Shown here in pieces: positions 24,469 through 32,883 of a stretch of DNA of 64,000 nt. The DNA is taken from NCBI RefSeq assembly GCF_900604945.1, contig NZ_UWPB01000001.1, forward strand, positions 558,001 through 622,000. The letters are read 5' to 3'. Below the pieces are notes generated by a model. It saw nothing but the letters and a program-made list of their open reading frames with translations. It was not told where the DNA came from and made no database searches. Position 1 is the first letter of the stretch, and every line of letters begins with the position of its first letter. Source of the DNA: Ruminococcus sp. Marseille-P6503 (GTDB lineage: Bacteria; Bacillota; Clostridia; Oscillospirales; Ruminococcaceae). Made by a program: the position numbers and the translations under genes.

Positions 24469-26460
24469 ATGATTAATAAGATACCGGAAGATTATAAGCT
24501 TCCGCTTCATCTGTTCCATCAGGGAACCAATTTCATGACATATGAATTTCTCGGCTGTCACAAGGGCGAAAAGAACGGCAGGAAGGGTCACTATTTCAGA
24601 GTATGGGCGGCTAAGGCAAAGTCGGTTTCGGTTGTGGGGGATTTCAACGACTGGGACGAAACTGCAAATCCTATGGAGATGGTCGACAGCGCCGAGGTAT
24701 GGGAAACGTTTATCGAGGGGCTTAAGGAGTTTGACGCCTATAAGTTTGCCGTTACGGGCTGCGACGGAAAAACAAGGCTTAAGGCGGATCCTTACGGTAC
24801 TCATATGGAGGTAAGTCCGTCTACCGCGAGTAAAATATATGATATTGACCAATATGAATGGTCCGACGGAAAATGGATAAAGGACAAAGAGCGTAAAGAT
24901 ATTTATAATTCTCCCATGAACATATACGAGGTTCATTTGAATTCATGGAAGACCTGTACAGACGGAAAATATATGAGCTATATTTCGTTTGCCCGTCAGA
25001 TAATTCCGTATATAAAAGAAATGGGCTATACTCATATCGAGCTTATGCCTCTCGCGGAGTATCCTTTCGACGGCTCGTGGGGATATCAGGGAATAGGCTA
25101 TTATGCACCGACTTCAAGGTTCGGCGTTCCTGCCGATTTCATGAAGATGATAGATATGTTCCATCAGGAGGGGATAGGAGTTATACTCGACTGGGTACCG
25201 GCTCATTTCCCCAGAGACGAAGCGGGTCTGTTTGAATTTGACGGCGGTCCTTCATACGAATACGCCGATCCCAAGAAGCGGGATCACCTGGCGTGGGGCA
25301 CAAGAGTATTTGATTACGGCAGAGGCGAGGTAAGGTCGTTCCTTATTTCAAACGCGCTTTACTGGATAGAAAAATTTCATGTGGACGGACTGAGGGTAGA
25401 CGCCGTCGCTTCAATGCTGTATCTTGATTACGACCGCAGAGACGGAGAGTGGACTCCCAACGTATACGGGGGACATGAAAATCTTGAGGCTATCGACTTT
25501 TTCAAAAAGCTCAACGAAGCGGTATTCGCGCGGAATCCAAAAACTCTTATGATCGCTGAGGAATCCACAGCGTGGCCTATGGTAACAAAGCCTACCAGCG
25601 ACGGAGGTCTTGGCTTTAACTTCAAGTGGAACATGGGCTGGATGAACGATATGCTCAAGTACATGGCGATGGATCCCATAAACAGAGCCTTTCATCACGA
25701 TATGCTGACATTCTCGTTCTTCTACGCTTTCTCGGAGAATTTTATTCTTCCGATCTCCCATGACGAGGTGGTTCACGGAAAGGCGTCGCTTGTAAACAAA
25801 ATGTTCGGAGCGGATATAGACCAGAAGTTTGCTCAGGCAAGACTGTTTATGGCATATATGATGGCTCATCCCGGCAAAAAGCTGCTGTTTATGGGTTCGG
25901 AGTTCGCTCAGTTCAGAGAGTGGGATTATGAAAACGGTCTTGAATGGTTTATGATAGAGGAGTATGAGAATCACAGGAATTACTGGAAATTCATAAAAAA
26001 TCTCAATCGTTTCTATCTTGACCATCCGCAGATGTGGGAAAATGATTTCACATGGGAAGGCTTCAGCTGGATATCAAACGACGATTACAGACAGAGCATT
26101 ATAATTTTCAGGCGCTTTGACAGAAAGGGCAATGAAATTATCGTCGTATGCAACTTTGTTCCTGTCGGCAGGACCTCCTACTGCTTCGGAGTTCCGTATA
26201 AGGGAAGCTATACCGAGGTGTTCAATTCGACCTCTCCCGACGGTTCGCCCTGCGTCAACGGTACGGTAAAATCAAAGAGCGTGCCGATGCATGGCTTTGA
26301 TAATTCCGTATGCATAGATATTCCGGCGTTTTCCGTTATGTATTTTACCGTTAAAAAGGCGCCGGCAAGAAAGGCAAGGAAAGCCGTTACGGATAAAAAA
26401 AGCGAAGTGGCGAAGAAAAAAGCCCCGGTGAAAAAGAAAAGTAAGTCCGCAGCCGAATAG
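24469..26460 (+). CDS. glgB: 1,4-alpha-glucan branching enzyme with a basic C-terminal tail
   Basis: Introduces alpha-1,6 branches in glycogen. The 663-residue protein has an N-terminal CBM48 domain (about 40-125, with KSVSVVGDFNDWDE) and a GH13 barrel with the four conserved regions: DWVPAHF, GLRVDAVASMLY (nucleophile Asp), ESTAWP (acid/base Glu) and LPISHDEVVHGK. Unlike usual GlgB, the last 35 or so residues are Lys/Ala/Pro-rich (KKAPARKARKAV and KKKAPVKKKSKSAAE), resembling histone-like tails. First gene of glgB-glgC-glgD-glgA. GGAGG lies 14 nt before the ATG and AAAGGAG further upstream. Confidence 0.95.
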   Translation: MINKIPEDYKLPLHLFHQGTNFMTYEFLGCHKGEKNGRKGHYFRVWAAKAKSVSVVGDFNDWDETANPMEMVDSAEVWETFIEGLKEFDAYKFAVTGCDGKTRLKADPYGTHMEVSPSTASKIYDIDQYEWSDGKWIKDKERKDIYNSPMNIYEVHLNSWKTCTDGKYMSYISFARQIIPYIKEMGYTHIELMPLAEYPFDGSWGYQGIGYYAPTSRFGVPADFMKMIDMFHQEGIGVILDWVPAHFPRDEAGLFEFDGGPSYEYADPKKRDHLAWGTRVFDYGRGEVRSFLISNALYWIEKFHVDGLRVDAVASMLYLDYDRRDGEWTPNVYGGHENLEAIDFFKKLNEAVFARNPKTLMIAEESTAWPMVTKPTSDGGLGFNFKWNMGWMNDMLKYMAMDPINRAFHHDMLTFSFFYAFSENFILPISHDEVVHGKASLVNKMFGADIDQKFAQARLFMAYMMAHPGKKLLFMGSEFAQFREWDYENGLEWFMIEEYENHRNYWKFIKNLNRFYLDHPQMWENDFTWEGFSWISNDDYRQSIIIFRRFDRKGNEIIVVCNFVPVGRTSYCFGVPYKGSYTEVFNSTSPDGSPCVNGTVKSKSVPMHGFDNSVCIDIPAFSVMYFTVKKAPARKARKAVTDKKSEVAKKKAPVKKKSKSAAE

Positions 26461-26509
26461 TCCGGCTGAAAAATAGATGAAAAAATATTTTATTGGTGGG
26501 TGAATTTTT

Positions 26510-27712
26510 ATGTTCAACAAAAAGGAATGCGTAGCTATGCTGCTTGCCGGTGGACAGGGAAGCCGCCTTTACGCTCTGACTCAGACGGTTGCAAAGCCTG
26601 CGGTGCCGTTCGGCGCAAAATACCGTATCATTGATTTCCCGTTGTCCAACTGCATTAATTCGGGTATTGATACGGTCGGAGTTCTGACTCAGTATCAGCC
26701 TCTGGTGCTCAACGAATATATCGGAAACGGTCAGCCTTGGGACCTTGACCGTATTCACGGAGGAGTTTTCGTTCTCCCTCCGTATCAGAAGGCTTCGGGT
26801 GCAGACTGGTATTCCGGTACTGCAAACGCTATTTATCAGAATATGGCGTTTATTGAAAGATATGATCCGGAATATGTTATTATTCTGTCCGGCGACCACA
26901 TTTATAAAATGGATTACAATAAGATGCTGGCGTATCACAAGGCTAAGAAGGCCGACGCGACTATTGCCGTTCTTGATGTCCCCAAAGAGGAGGCGTCGCG
27001 CTTCGGTATCATGATCACCGACGAGGAGGACAATATTATAGACTTTGAGGAAAAGCCCAAGGTTCCGCGTTCGACTCTTGCTTCTATGGGTATTTACATC
27101 TTCACCTGGTCAAAGCTCAAGGCGTACCTGATCGCAAATGAAGAGGATAAGGACGCCAGCAAGGATTTCGGCAAGAATATCATTCCCGATATGAAGAACG
27201 CCGGTGAAAAGCTGGTGGCTTACCGCTTTGACGGTTACTGGAAGGATGTAGGAACAATCGACTCCCTCTGGGAAGCGAATATGGACCTTATAAATCCCAA
27301 TATTCCTATTGATCTTTACGATCCGGCGTGGAAGATCTATTCAAGAAATCCTGTGCTTCCGCCGCAGTATATAGGAAGCGGCGCTATGGTTCAGAATTCT
27401 ATGGTTACCGAGGGCTGCTTCATAGACGGCTCCGTTGAATTCTCAATGATCTCCGAGGGCGTCGTCGTTGAGGAGGGCGCCGAGATTTACGATTCCATTC
27501 TTATGCCCGGCTGCGTAGTAAAGAAAGGCGCAAAGGTTGAATACGCGATCGTGGGAGAAAACTCGGTTATCGGAGAAAACGCTCACATAGGCGCGCGGCC
27601 TGAAAACATAGACGACAAGGATACTTGGGGCGTTGCCGTTGTCGGACACAATATAAATATCTCCGACGGTTCGGTCGTTGCCCCGAAGGCGATTATTTCG
27701 TCAGATATGTAG
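26510..27712 (+). CDS. glgC: Glucose-1-phosphate adenylyltransferase, catalytic subunit
   Basis: Makes ADP-glucose from glucose-1-phosphate and ATP, the committed step of glycogen synthesis. The 400-residue protein has the nucleotidyltransferase loop [40 protein letters not shown], and the metal/substrate motif [12 protein letters not shown], then a C-terminal left-handed beta-helix region. All catalytic features are intact, in contrast to glgD. It lies 49 bp after glgB and 17 bp before glgD. Confidence 0.96.
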   Translation: MFNKKECVAMLLAGGQGSRLYALTQTVAKPAVPFGAKYRIIDFPLSNCINSGIDTVGVLTQYQPLVLNEYIGNGQPWDLDRIHGGVFVLPPYQKASGADWYSGTANAIYQNMAFIERYDPEYVIILSGDHIYKMDYNKMLAYHKAKKADATIAVLDVPKEEASRFGIMITDEEDNIIDFEEKPKVPRSTLASMGIYIFTWSKLKAYLIANEEDKDASKDFGKNIIPDMKNAGEKLVAYRFDGYWKDVGTIDSLWEANMDLINPNIPIDLYDPAWKIYSRNPVLPPQYIGSGAMVQNSMVTEGCFIDGSVEFSMISEGVVVEEGAEIYDSILMPGCVVKKGAKVEYAIVGENSVIGENAHIGARPENIDDKDTWGVAVVGHNINISDGSVVAPKAIISSDM

Positions 27713-27729
27713 GAAAGGAACTGATTGAC

Positions 27730-28857
27730 ATGGATGTAAATATGGGTAATGTGCTTGGTCTTATTTTTGCGAATATGCATGATACGGCTGTAGGCGATCT
27801 GACTAAAAACAGAACTATGGGCTCTATTCTTTTCGGAGGAAGATACCGTCTTATAGATTTCCCTCTGTCTAATATGGTCAACAGCGGAATTTCCGAGGTC
27901 GGAGTTATTACAAAATCAAACTATCAGTCGCTGCTGGATCATCTCGGTTCGGCGAGAGAGTGGGACCTTTCAAGAAAAAAAGGAGGACTTTATATTCTTC
28001 CTCCCTTCGGAAACGTTGAAAGCAAGCTCTATAGAGGAAGGATAGAAGCGCTTTACGGAGCGATGAGCTTTATTAAGCACTCAATGGCGGACTATGTTGT
28101 ACTGTCCGACTGCGACGTTGTTACGAATATGGATTTTAAGCCTATTGTTTCTCAGCATATTTCCAGCGGAGCGGATATTACTATCGTTGCTCATACGGGA
28201 GTCTATAGCTCGGAGGATATAAAGCAGTCTACCGTAGTAAACACGGACGGCGACGGCAACGTTAAATCAGTGCTGATTCAGCCTGATATAAGCGGAACCT
28301 GCACCGCAAGCCTTAATATTTTTGTAATGAGCAAAAAGTTCCTCATTGATATGATCTCTGATTCTATTGCGAGAGGAAACGTAAGCTTTGAAAAGGATAT
28401 CCTTCAGGCAAAATGCAGCGAGCTTGACATAAAGGTTTATGAGTATTCCGATTACTTCAGCAAGATAACCAGCGTTGCAAGCTATTTTAAGGCGAATCAG
28501 GAGCTTCTTAAGCCTGAGAACGCCCGCAGGCTGTATCTGCCAAAGAGATCGATATATACAAAGGTAAGCGATAACGCTCCGGTTAAATACGATCTTGACA
28601 GCTGCGTCAAAAATTCTCTTATTGCTGACGGCTGCGTTATTGAGGGAGAGGTAGAGAACTCTATACTTTTCAGAGGCGTTAAGGTCGGAAAGGGCGCAAA
28701 GGTTAAGGACTGTGTTCTCATGCAGGGAACAGTTGTCGGAAATAACTCCGAGATAACATATCTTATTACGGATAAGAACGTTAACATCGGCGTAAACCAT
28801 ATACTTACAAGCGCTCCGAGCTATCCGATGTATATCGGCAAGGGCGCTTCGGTATAA
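27730..28857 (+). CDS. glgD: GlgD, ADP-glucose pyrophosphorylase regulatory-type subunit
   Basis: Second subunit that pairs with GlgC in Firmicutes and raises its activity. The 375-residue protein aligns with GlgC along its length (GGRYRLIDFPLSNMVNSG; DYVVLSDCDVVTNMDF) but lacks the catalytic loop: where GlgC has [10 protein letters not shown], this protein has GLIFANMHDTAVGD, so it is probably not an active enzyme on its own. I chose ATG 27730, which has GGAAAGGA about 10 nt upstream; the in-frame upstream extension lies inside glgC. The neighbour order supports the call. Confidence 0.94.
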   Translation: MDVNMGNVLGLIFANMHDTAVGDLTKNRTMGSILFGGRYRLIDFPLSNMVNSGISEVGVITKSNYQSLLDHLGSAREWDLSRKKGGLYILPPFGNVESKLYRGRIEALYGAMSFIKHSMADYVVLSDCDVVTNMDFKPIVSQHISSGADITIVAHTGVYSSEDIKQSTVVNTDGDGNVKSVLIQPDISGTCTASLNIFVMSKKFLIDMISDSIARGNVSFEKDILQAKCSELDIKVYEYSDYFSKITSVASYFKANQELLKPENARRLYLPKRSIYTKVSDNAPVKYDLDSCVKNSLIADGCVIEGEVENSILFRGVKVGKGAKVKDCVLMQGTVVGNNSEITYLITDKNVNIGVNHILTSAPSYPMYIGKGASV

Positions 28858-28891
28858 AAGCTCAGAACTTTATAAGAAAGAGGGAATTATT

Positions 28892-30304
28892 TTGAATATT
28901 CTATATACGGCAAGCGAGGCGCTGCCTTATATCGCCTCGGGCGGTCTTGCCGACGTTGCCGGCTCCCTTCCGGCGGCTATAAACGCCGAAGGTCACGACT
29001 GCAGAGTAGTAATTCCGTATTACGGACAGATAAAGCAGGAACTGAAGGATCAGCTTTCCTACCTTACTAACTTTACGGTTCCGGTTGCCTGGAGAAACCA
29101 GTACTGCGGGGTTTTCGTCGGCAATATCAACGGAGTTACCTATTATCTCCTTGACAACGAATATTATTTTGCAAGAAACGGTCTTTACGGATTTTACGAT
29201 GACGCTGAAAGATTTATCTTCTTTTCCCGCGCGGTGCTGGAGCTTCTGAGATATATTGACTTCAAGCCGAAGGTCATTAACGCCAACGACTGGCAGACAG
29301 CCTTGGTTCCGGTTTATTATGATATTTTCTATCGTTACCAGAGCGGCTATGAGGACATCAAAACGGTGTTCACTATTCATAATATTCAGTATCAGGGCCG
29401 CTACGGTCTTGAGATAATCAATGATCTGATGGGTATTCCGCTTTATCATACCGATCTGCTTTCTTACGACGGAGACGTTAATTTTATGAAAGCGGCTATT
29501 GAGGTCGCTGATAAAGTAACTACCGTTTCGCCGAGCTACGCGTGGGAAATTCTCGACCCGTGGTATTCCCATGGTCTTGACAGAATACTTGTGCATAAGC
29601 AGTATAAGCTGTGCGGCTTCCTCAACGGAATAGACCAGAACGTTTACAACCCTGAGACGGATCCTAATCTTGCAAAGAATTACAGCCTGAAGGATAAGTC
29701 TGGAAAGGCGGTATGTAAGACGCAGCTTTTGAGCGAGCTGGGAATGGCTCAGGGAAAGGAGCCGGTGATCGGTATTGTAACCAGATTTGTTTCCCATAAG
29801 GGTCTGGATCTTATAAAATACGTTTTTGAGGATATTATCAGGCTCGGATACAAGTTTGCTATACTCGGCTCGGGCGAAAAGATATATGAGGACTTTTTCA
29901 GGGAAATGCATTACCGTTACCCCGACCGCGTAGGAGTTACTATCGGTTTTGTTCCCGCTCTGTCCAAGAGGATCTACGCCGGAGCGGATATGTTCCTTAT
30001 GCCGTCGCAGAGCGAGCCGTGCGGTCTGGCTCAGATGATCGCTCTGAGATACGGAACTATACCGATAGTAAGAGAAACCGGAGGGCTTAGGGATTCGATC
30101 CACGACGCCGGAGCTCCGGGAGGAAACGGATTCACTTTTAAATCCTACAACGCTCACGATATGCTTGACGCCTGCACAAGGGCAAGAGTATATTATGACG
30201 ACAGAATGAAGTGGGGCAAGCTTGTAAACCTTGCTATGAAGGAAGATTTCAGCTGGACGAAATCCGCTAAGCTGTATATCGGACTTTATCAGGATATTCA
30301 CTAA
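28892..30304 (+). CDS. glgA: Glycogen synthase (GT5)
   Basis: Transfers glucose from ADP-glucose to the growing glycogen chain. The 470-residue protein has the GT5 start NILYTASEALPYIASGGLAD, NANDWQTALVPVYYD, FTIHNIQYQG, and the C-terminal E-x7-E region MPSQSEPCGLAQMIALRYG. One oddity: the KTGGL motif whose Lys contacts ADP-glucose in characterised enzymes reads ASGGL here. Start is TTG at 28892 with AGAAAGAGGGA upstream. It ends the four-gene glg operon. Confidence 0.94.
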   Translation: MNILYTASEALPYIASGGLADVAGSLPAAINAEGHDCRVVIPYYGQIKQELKDQLSYLTNFTVPVAWRNQYCGVFVGNINGVTYYLLDNEYYFARNGLYGFYDDAERFIFFSRAVLELLRYIDFKPKVINANDWQTALVPVYYDIFYRYQSGYEDIKTVFTIHNIQYQGRYGLEIINDLMGIPLYHTDLLSYDGDVNFMKAAIEVADKVTTVSPSYAWEILDPWYSHGLDRILVHKQYKLCGFLNGIDQNVYNPETDPNLAKNYSLKDKSGKAVCKTQLLSELGMAQGKEPVIGIVTRFVSHKGLDLIKYVFEDIIRLGYKFAILGSGEKIYEDFFREMHYRYPDRVGVTIGFVPALSKRIYAGADMFLMPSQSEPCGLAQMIALRYGTIPIVRETGGLRDSIHDAGAPGGNGFTFKSYNAHDMLDACTRARVYYDDRMKWGKLVNLAMKEDFSWTKSAKLYIGLYQDIH

Positions 30305-30327
30305 TATTTTTATATCATCTATTTTTG

Positions 30328-30360
30328 GAAACGCTTCGGATTTTAATGCCGGAGCGTTTC
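30328..30360 (+). terminator. Hairpin after glgA
   Basis: GAAACGCTTCGG (30328-30339) pairs with CCGGAGCGTTTC (30349-30360), 12 pairs with one G-U, 9-nt loop. It starts 24 nt after the glgA stop; the following TTGTGT is only a weak T run. Confidence 0.6.
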
Positions 30361-30457
30361 TTGTGTAATAGTCATGATTATATTGACTGACTTTATGGCA
30401 AGGTTATAACAAATTGTAATAATAGTCTTTATAATTTACAGTTCAGTTTTTAAATTG

Positions 30458-30486
30458 TTGACACTTTACATTATATAAGGTATAAT
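30458..30486 (+). promoter_or_regulatory. Perfect-consensus sigma-A promoter for the MoxR operon
   Basis: -35 TTGACA (30458-30463), 17-bp spacer, -10 TATAAT (30481-30486): all twelve consensus bases match. The leader to the MoxR gene is about 135 nt. Confidence 0.75.
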
Positions 30487-30629
30487 TGATTTATAGTATG
30501 ATCGGCGGCGAGCCGTCAAGAGACCTTGCTTTCAGTCGATCGTTGCGGTGTATTGCTTTAACGGAAATTTATTAGGCTGATTATCCGTGTTTAAACGATT
30601 AAATAAAAAGTAAAAAAGGAGAGGCGCAT

Positions 30630-31574
30630 ATGGACAATAAGGTGGACTTGCTGATTGACAATATAGAAAAAATCATTGTGGGGAAAAGAGAACCTATAAA
30701 AAAGGTAATTGCCTCAATGCTGTGCGCGGGTCACGTTCTTATAGAGGACGTTCCGGGAGTAGGAAAAACTCAGCTTGTTTCGGCGCTTGCAAGATCGGTG
30801 TCGGGAAAATTCAACAGGATCCAGCTTACTCCGGATATTATGCCGTCGGATATTGTGGGATTTTCAATGATAAATCCTGAGACAAGGCAGCTTGAATATA
30901 AGCAGGGAGCGGCGATGTGTAATTTTCTGCTGGCTGACGAGATAAATCGGGCTTCGCCTAAATCTCAGTCCAGTCTGCTGGAGGTTATGGAGGAGCACCA
31001 GATTTCTCTCGACGGAAAAACCTATGACCTGCCGATTCCTTTTATGGTATTGGCGACGCAGAATCCTGTTGAAACCTACGGCACCTATCATCTGCCCGAG
31101 GCGCAGATGGATAGATTTATCATGAAAATATCGATGGGCTATCCGACTGCGGACGAGGAGCTTGAAATAATGGAAAGGGCAGAGGGCGCTTCAGATATAA
31201 AGACCGTTTCGGCGGTTATGAGCGTTTCAGACGTTGCGGAAATGATAGCGGCAGCGGCAAAAACGGTTACCGCGCCAAGCATTAAGCAGTATATCATTGA
31301 TCTTGTAACGGCTACCCGCGGTTCGGATTATGTCAAGCTTGGCGTATCTCCAAGAGGAAGCATAGCGCTGCTCAAAGCCTCCAAGGCGTACGCATATGTG
31401 GAGGGAAGAAGCTATGTTGTTCCGGACGATGTAAAGGCGGTTATGACCAGCGTGCTGGCTCATCGGCTTATGCTTTCGCCTAAGGGAAAATCCGCTTTTG
31501 CTTCTAACGAGGAAGCTATGGAGCAGATCGCCTTGACAGTAAAGGTTCCTGTTGACGGCGGCAATAAGTCTTAA
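30630..31574 (+). CDS. MoxR-family AAA+ ATPase
   Basis: A chaperone-like ATPase thought to help assemble or activate partner proteins, usually encoded next to DUF58 and transglutaminase-like proteins, as here. The 314-residue protein has Walker A EDVPGVGKTQLVSAL (about 40-55), Walker B ADEINRASPKSQSSLLE (about 105), and the MoxR phrases QLTPDIMPSDIVGF and NPVETYGTYHLPEAQMDRF. AAAAGGAGAGGCGCAT precedes the ATG. First gene of a three-gene operon behind a perfect promoter. Confidence 0.93.
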   Translation: MDNKVDLLIDNIEKIIVGKREPIKKVIASMLCAGHVLIEDVPGVGKTQLVSALARSVSGKFNRIQLTPDIMPSDIVGFSMINPETRQLEYKQGAAMCNFLLADEINRASPKSQSSLLEVMEEHQISLDGKTYDLPIPFMVLATQNPVETYGTYHLPEAQMDRFIMKISMGYPTADEELEIMERAEGASDIKTVSAVMSVSDVAEMIAAAAKTVTAPSIKQYIIDLVTATRGSDYVKLGVSPRGSIALLKASKAYAYVEGRSYVVPDDVKAVMTSVLAHRLMLSPKGKSAFASNEEAMEQIALTVKVPVDGGNKS

Positions 31575-31620
31575 AGCCCTAAGAGTATTTTCGGTCAAAA
31601 AGCAGTGCGAAACGCTGCGG

Positions 31621-31646
31621 AAAGGAGTAAGGCTCCGTAACGGAGC
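31621..31646 (+). promoter_or_regulatory. Hairpin between ribosome-binding site and start codon of the DUF58 gene
   Basis: AAAGGAG (31621-31627) is followed by the tight hairpin GCTCCG-taa-CGGAGC (31632-31646), which ends directly at the ATG of 31647. Linear spacing 19 nt, folded spacing 4 nt. If translation starts instead at the second ATG (31659), GGAG inside the hairpin would be 13 nt away. Confidence 0.45.
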
Positions 31647-32813
31647 ATGATCACGGATATGAAGCATTTCATAGCGTATTTGTTCTGCATTGCAGTTGCG
31701 GCGGCAATTGCTGTTCTTATAGACGGCAGCGGAGGAATAATGATTGGGCTGATACTTGTTTCAGCGCTGATATTTTCCGAGCTTACGCTGCTGTTTTTCA
31801 GAAGGAAGATTAGCTTCGAGGCTGAATGCTCTCAGAAGCTGCTGTCCAAAGGAGATATTCTTGAGGTTTCTTTAAAGCTGAGAAAAAAGACTATTCTTCC
31901 GACGCCTTTTGTAGAGGCGGAGTTTTCCTATTCTCCGCAGCTTGAAGTTGAGGATAAAACGGTATACCGTCTTGCGCTTGCTTCAATGAATTACGAAAAG
32001 ATCACAGTTCCTTTCAAAGCGGTAAGCTCGGGTATGTCTTATGTTAAAATAAAGAGGATACGTCTTATGGATTTTCTGGGAATATTCTCTGTTTCTGTTT
32101 TTGACAGCGTCAAGGAAAGCGGGAAGTACCCGGTGCGTATCCTTCCTAGGATCCCCGATACGGGAGTTCAGCCGGAGATATTAAAGACCACCTCTGTAAA
32201 TTCCGGCTTTGACGATACCGAGGAGGAAACCTCCGAGACAGCGGTCGGCGCTACCGGAGTTCCGGGATATGAGCACAGGGTATATGTTCCGGGAGACCCG
32301 GTCAAAAAAATAAACTGGAAGCTTTCCTCCAAGCGTGATATTTATATGATACGGCTGGACGAAAAGCTTGCCGTTGCAAGTCAGGTGTTTGTACTTGACA
32401 TTCCCGAATTTGAGGATATAACTGCTGAAAGCTGCCGAAATATTGATATCGTAATAGAGGGCTGTCTTGCCATGCTTTCCATGCTGGTGTCTCAGGGACT
32501 GGAAAGCGACGTTTATTATTACAAGGACAAATGGAACTGCGTAAATATAAAAAACGCGGCGGATATTCTGGATTTTCAGGAAAAGCTGTCGTGGTTTTCG
32601 CCTGTAACTCCGCCTGAGCGCATACCGGCGGAGGCGATCCAGTCCGGCGGAATCGTGTGCTTTACGTCGGCGGACGTGCAGCATGAAAACCTTGCGTCAG
32701 AAATCTTCGGCTTGAAGGACGCGGTCTTTGTTTCTCATGAAAACTGCGGCTTTTCAGGCGCGGACAATCTTTGGATATGCACGTCTGATTTTGAATTTAA
32801 AAAGCCTGTTTAG
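31647..32813 (+). CDS. DUF58-domain membrane protein
   Basis: A 388-residue protein with two N-terminal membrane helices (about 5-50), a beta-rich region, and a C-terminal DUF58 domain, which resembles a von Willebrand A fold and is marked by EHRVYVPGDPVKKINWKLSSKRD (quoted in part: YVPGDPVKKINWKLSSKRD). DUF58 proteins accompany MoxR ATPases and transglutaminase-like membrane proteins in many Firmicutes and Actinobacteria; the shared role is not established, with links to envelope integrity and stress. The start could be 31647 or 31659 (MKHFIAYLFC); a hairpin intervenes between the upstream ribosome-binding site and the first. Confidence 0.88.
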   Translation: MITDMKHFIAYLFCIAVAAAIAVLIDGSGGIMIGLILVSALIFSELTLLFFRRKISFEAECSQKLLSKGDILEVSLKLRKKTILPTPFVEAEFSYSPQLEVEDKTVYRLALASMNYEKITVPFKAVSSGMSYVKIKRIRLMDFLGIFSVSVFDSVKESGKYPVRILPRIPDTGVQPEILKTTSVNSGFDDTEEETSETAVGATGVPGYEHRVYVPGDPVKKINWKLSSKRDIYMIRLDEKLAVASQVFVLDIPEFEDITAESCRNIDIVIEGCLAMLSMLVSQGLESDVYYYKDKWNCVNIKNAADILDFQEKLSWFSPVTPPERIPAEAIQSGGIVCFTSADVQHENLASEIFGLKDAVFVSHENCGFSGADNLWICTSDFEFKKPV

Positions 32814-32883
32814 CGTTAAGATTCGGATAACTATTTGATGAGGAGATCACAGACGTCCTTTCCGGCGTCTTTAAGCTTTGCCT

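Noticed and set aside
28901-30301. 466-codon open frame on the minus strand opposite glgA
   Set aside because: It mirrors the codon pattern of glgA, lacks an RBS and has no recognisable domain; glgA has full GT5 motifs and operon context.
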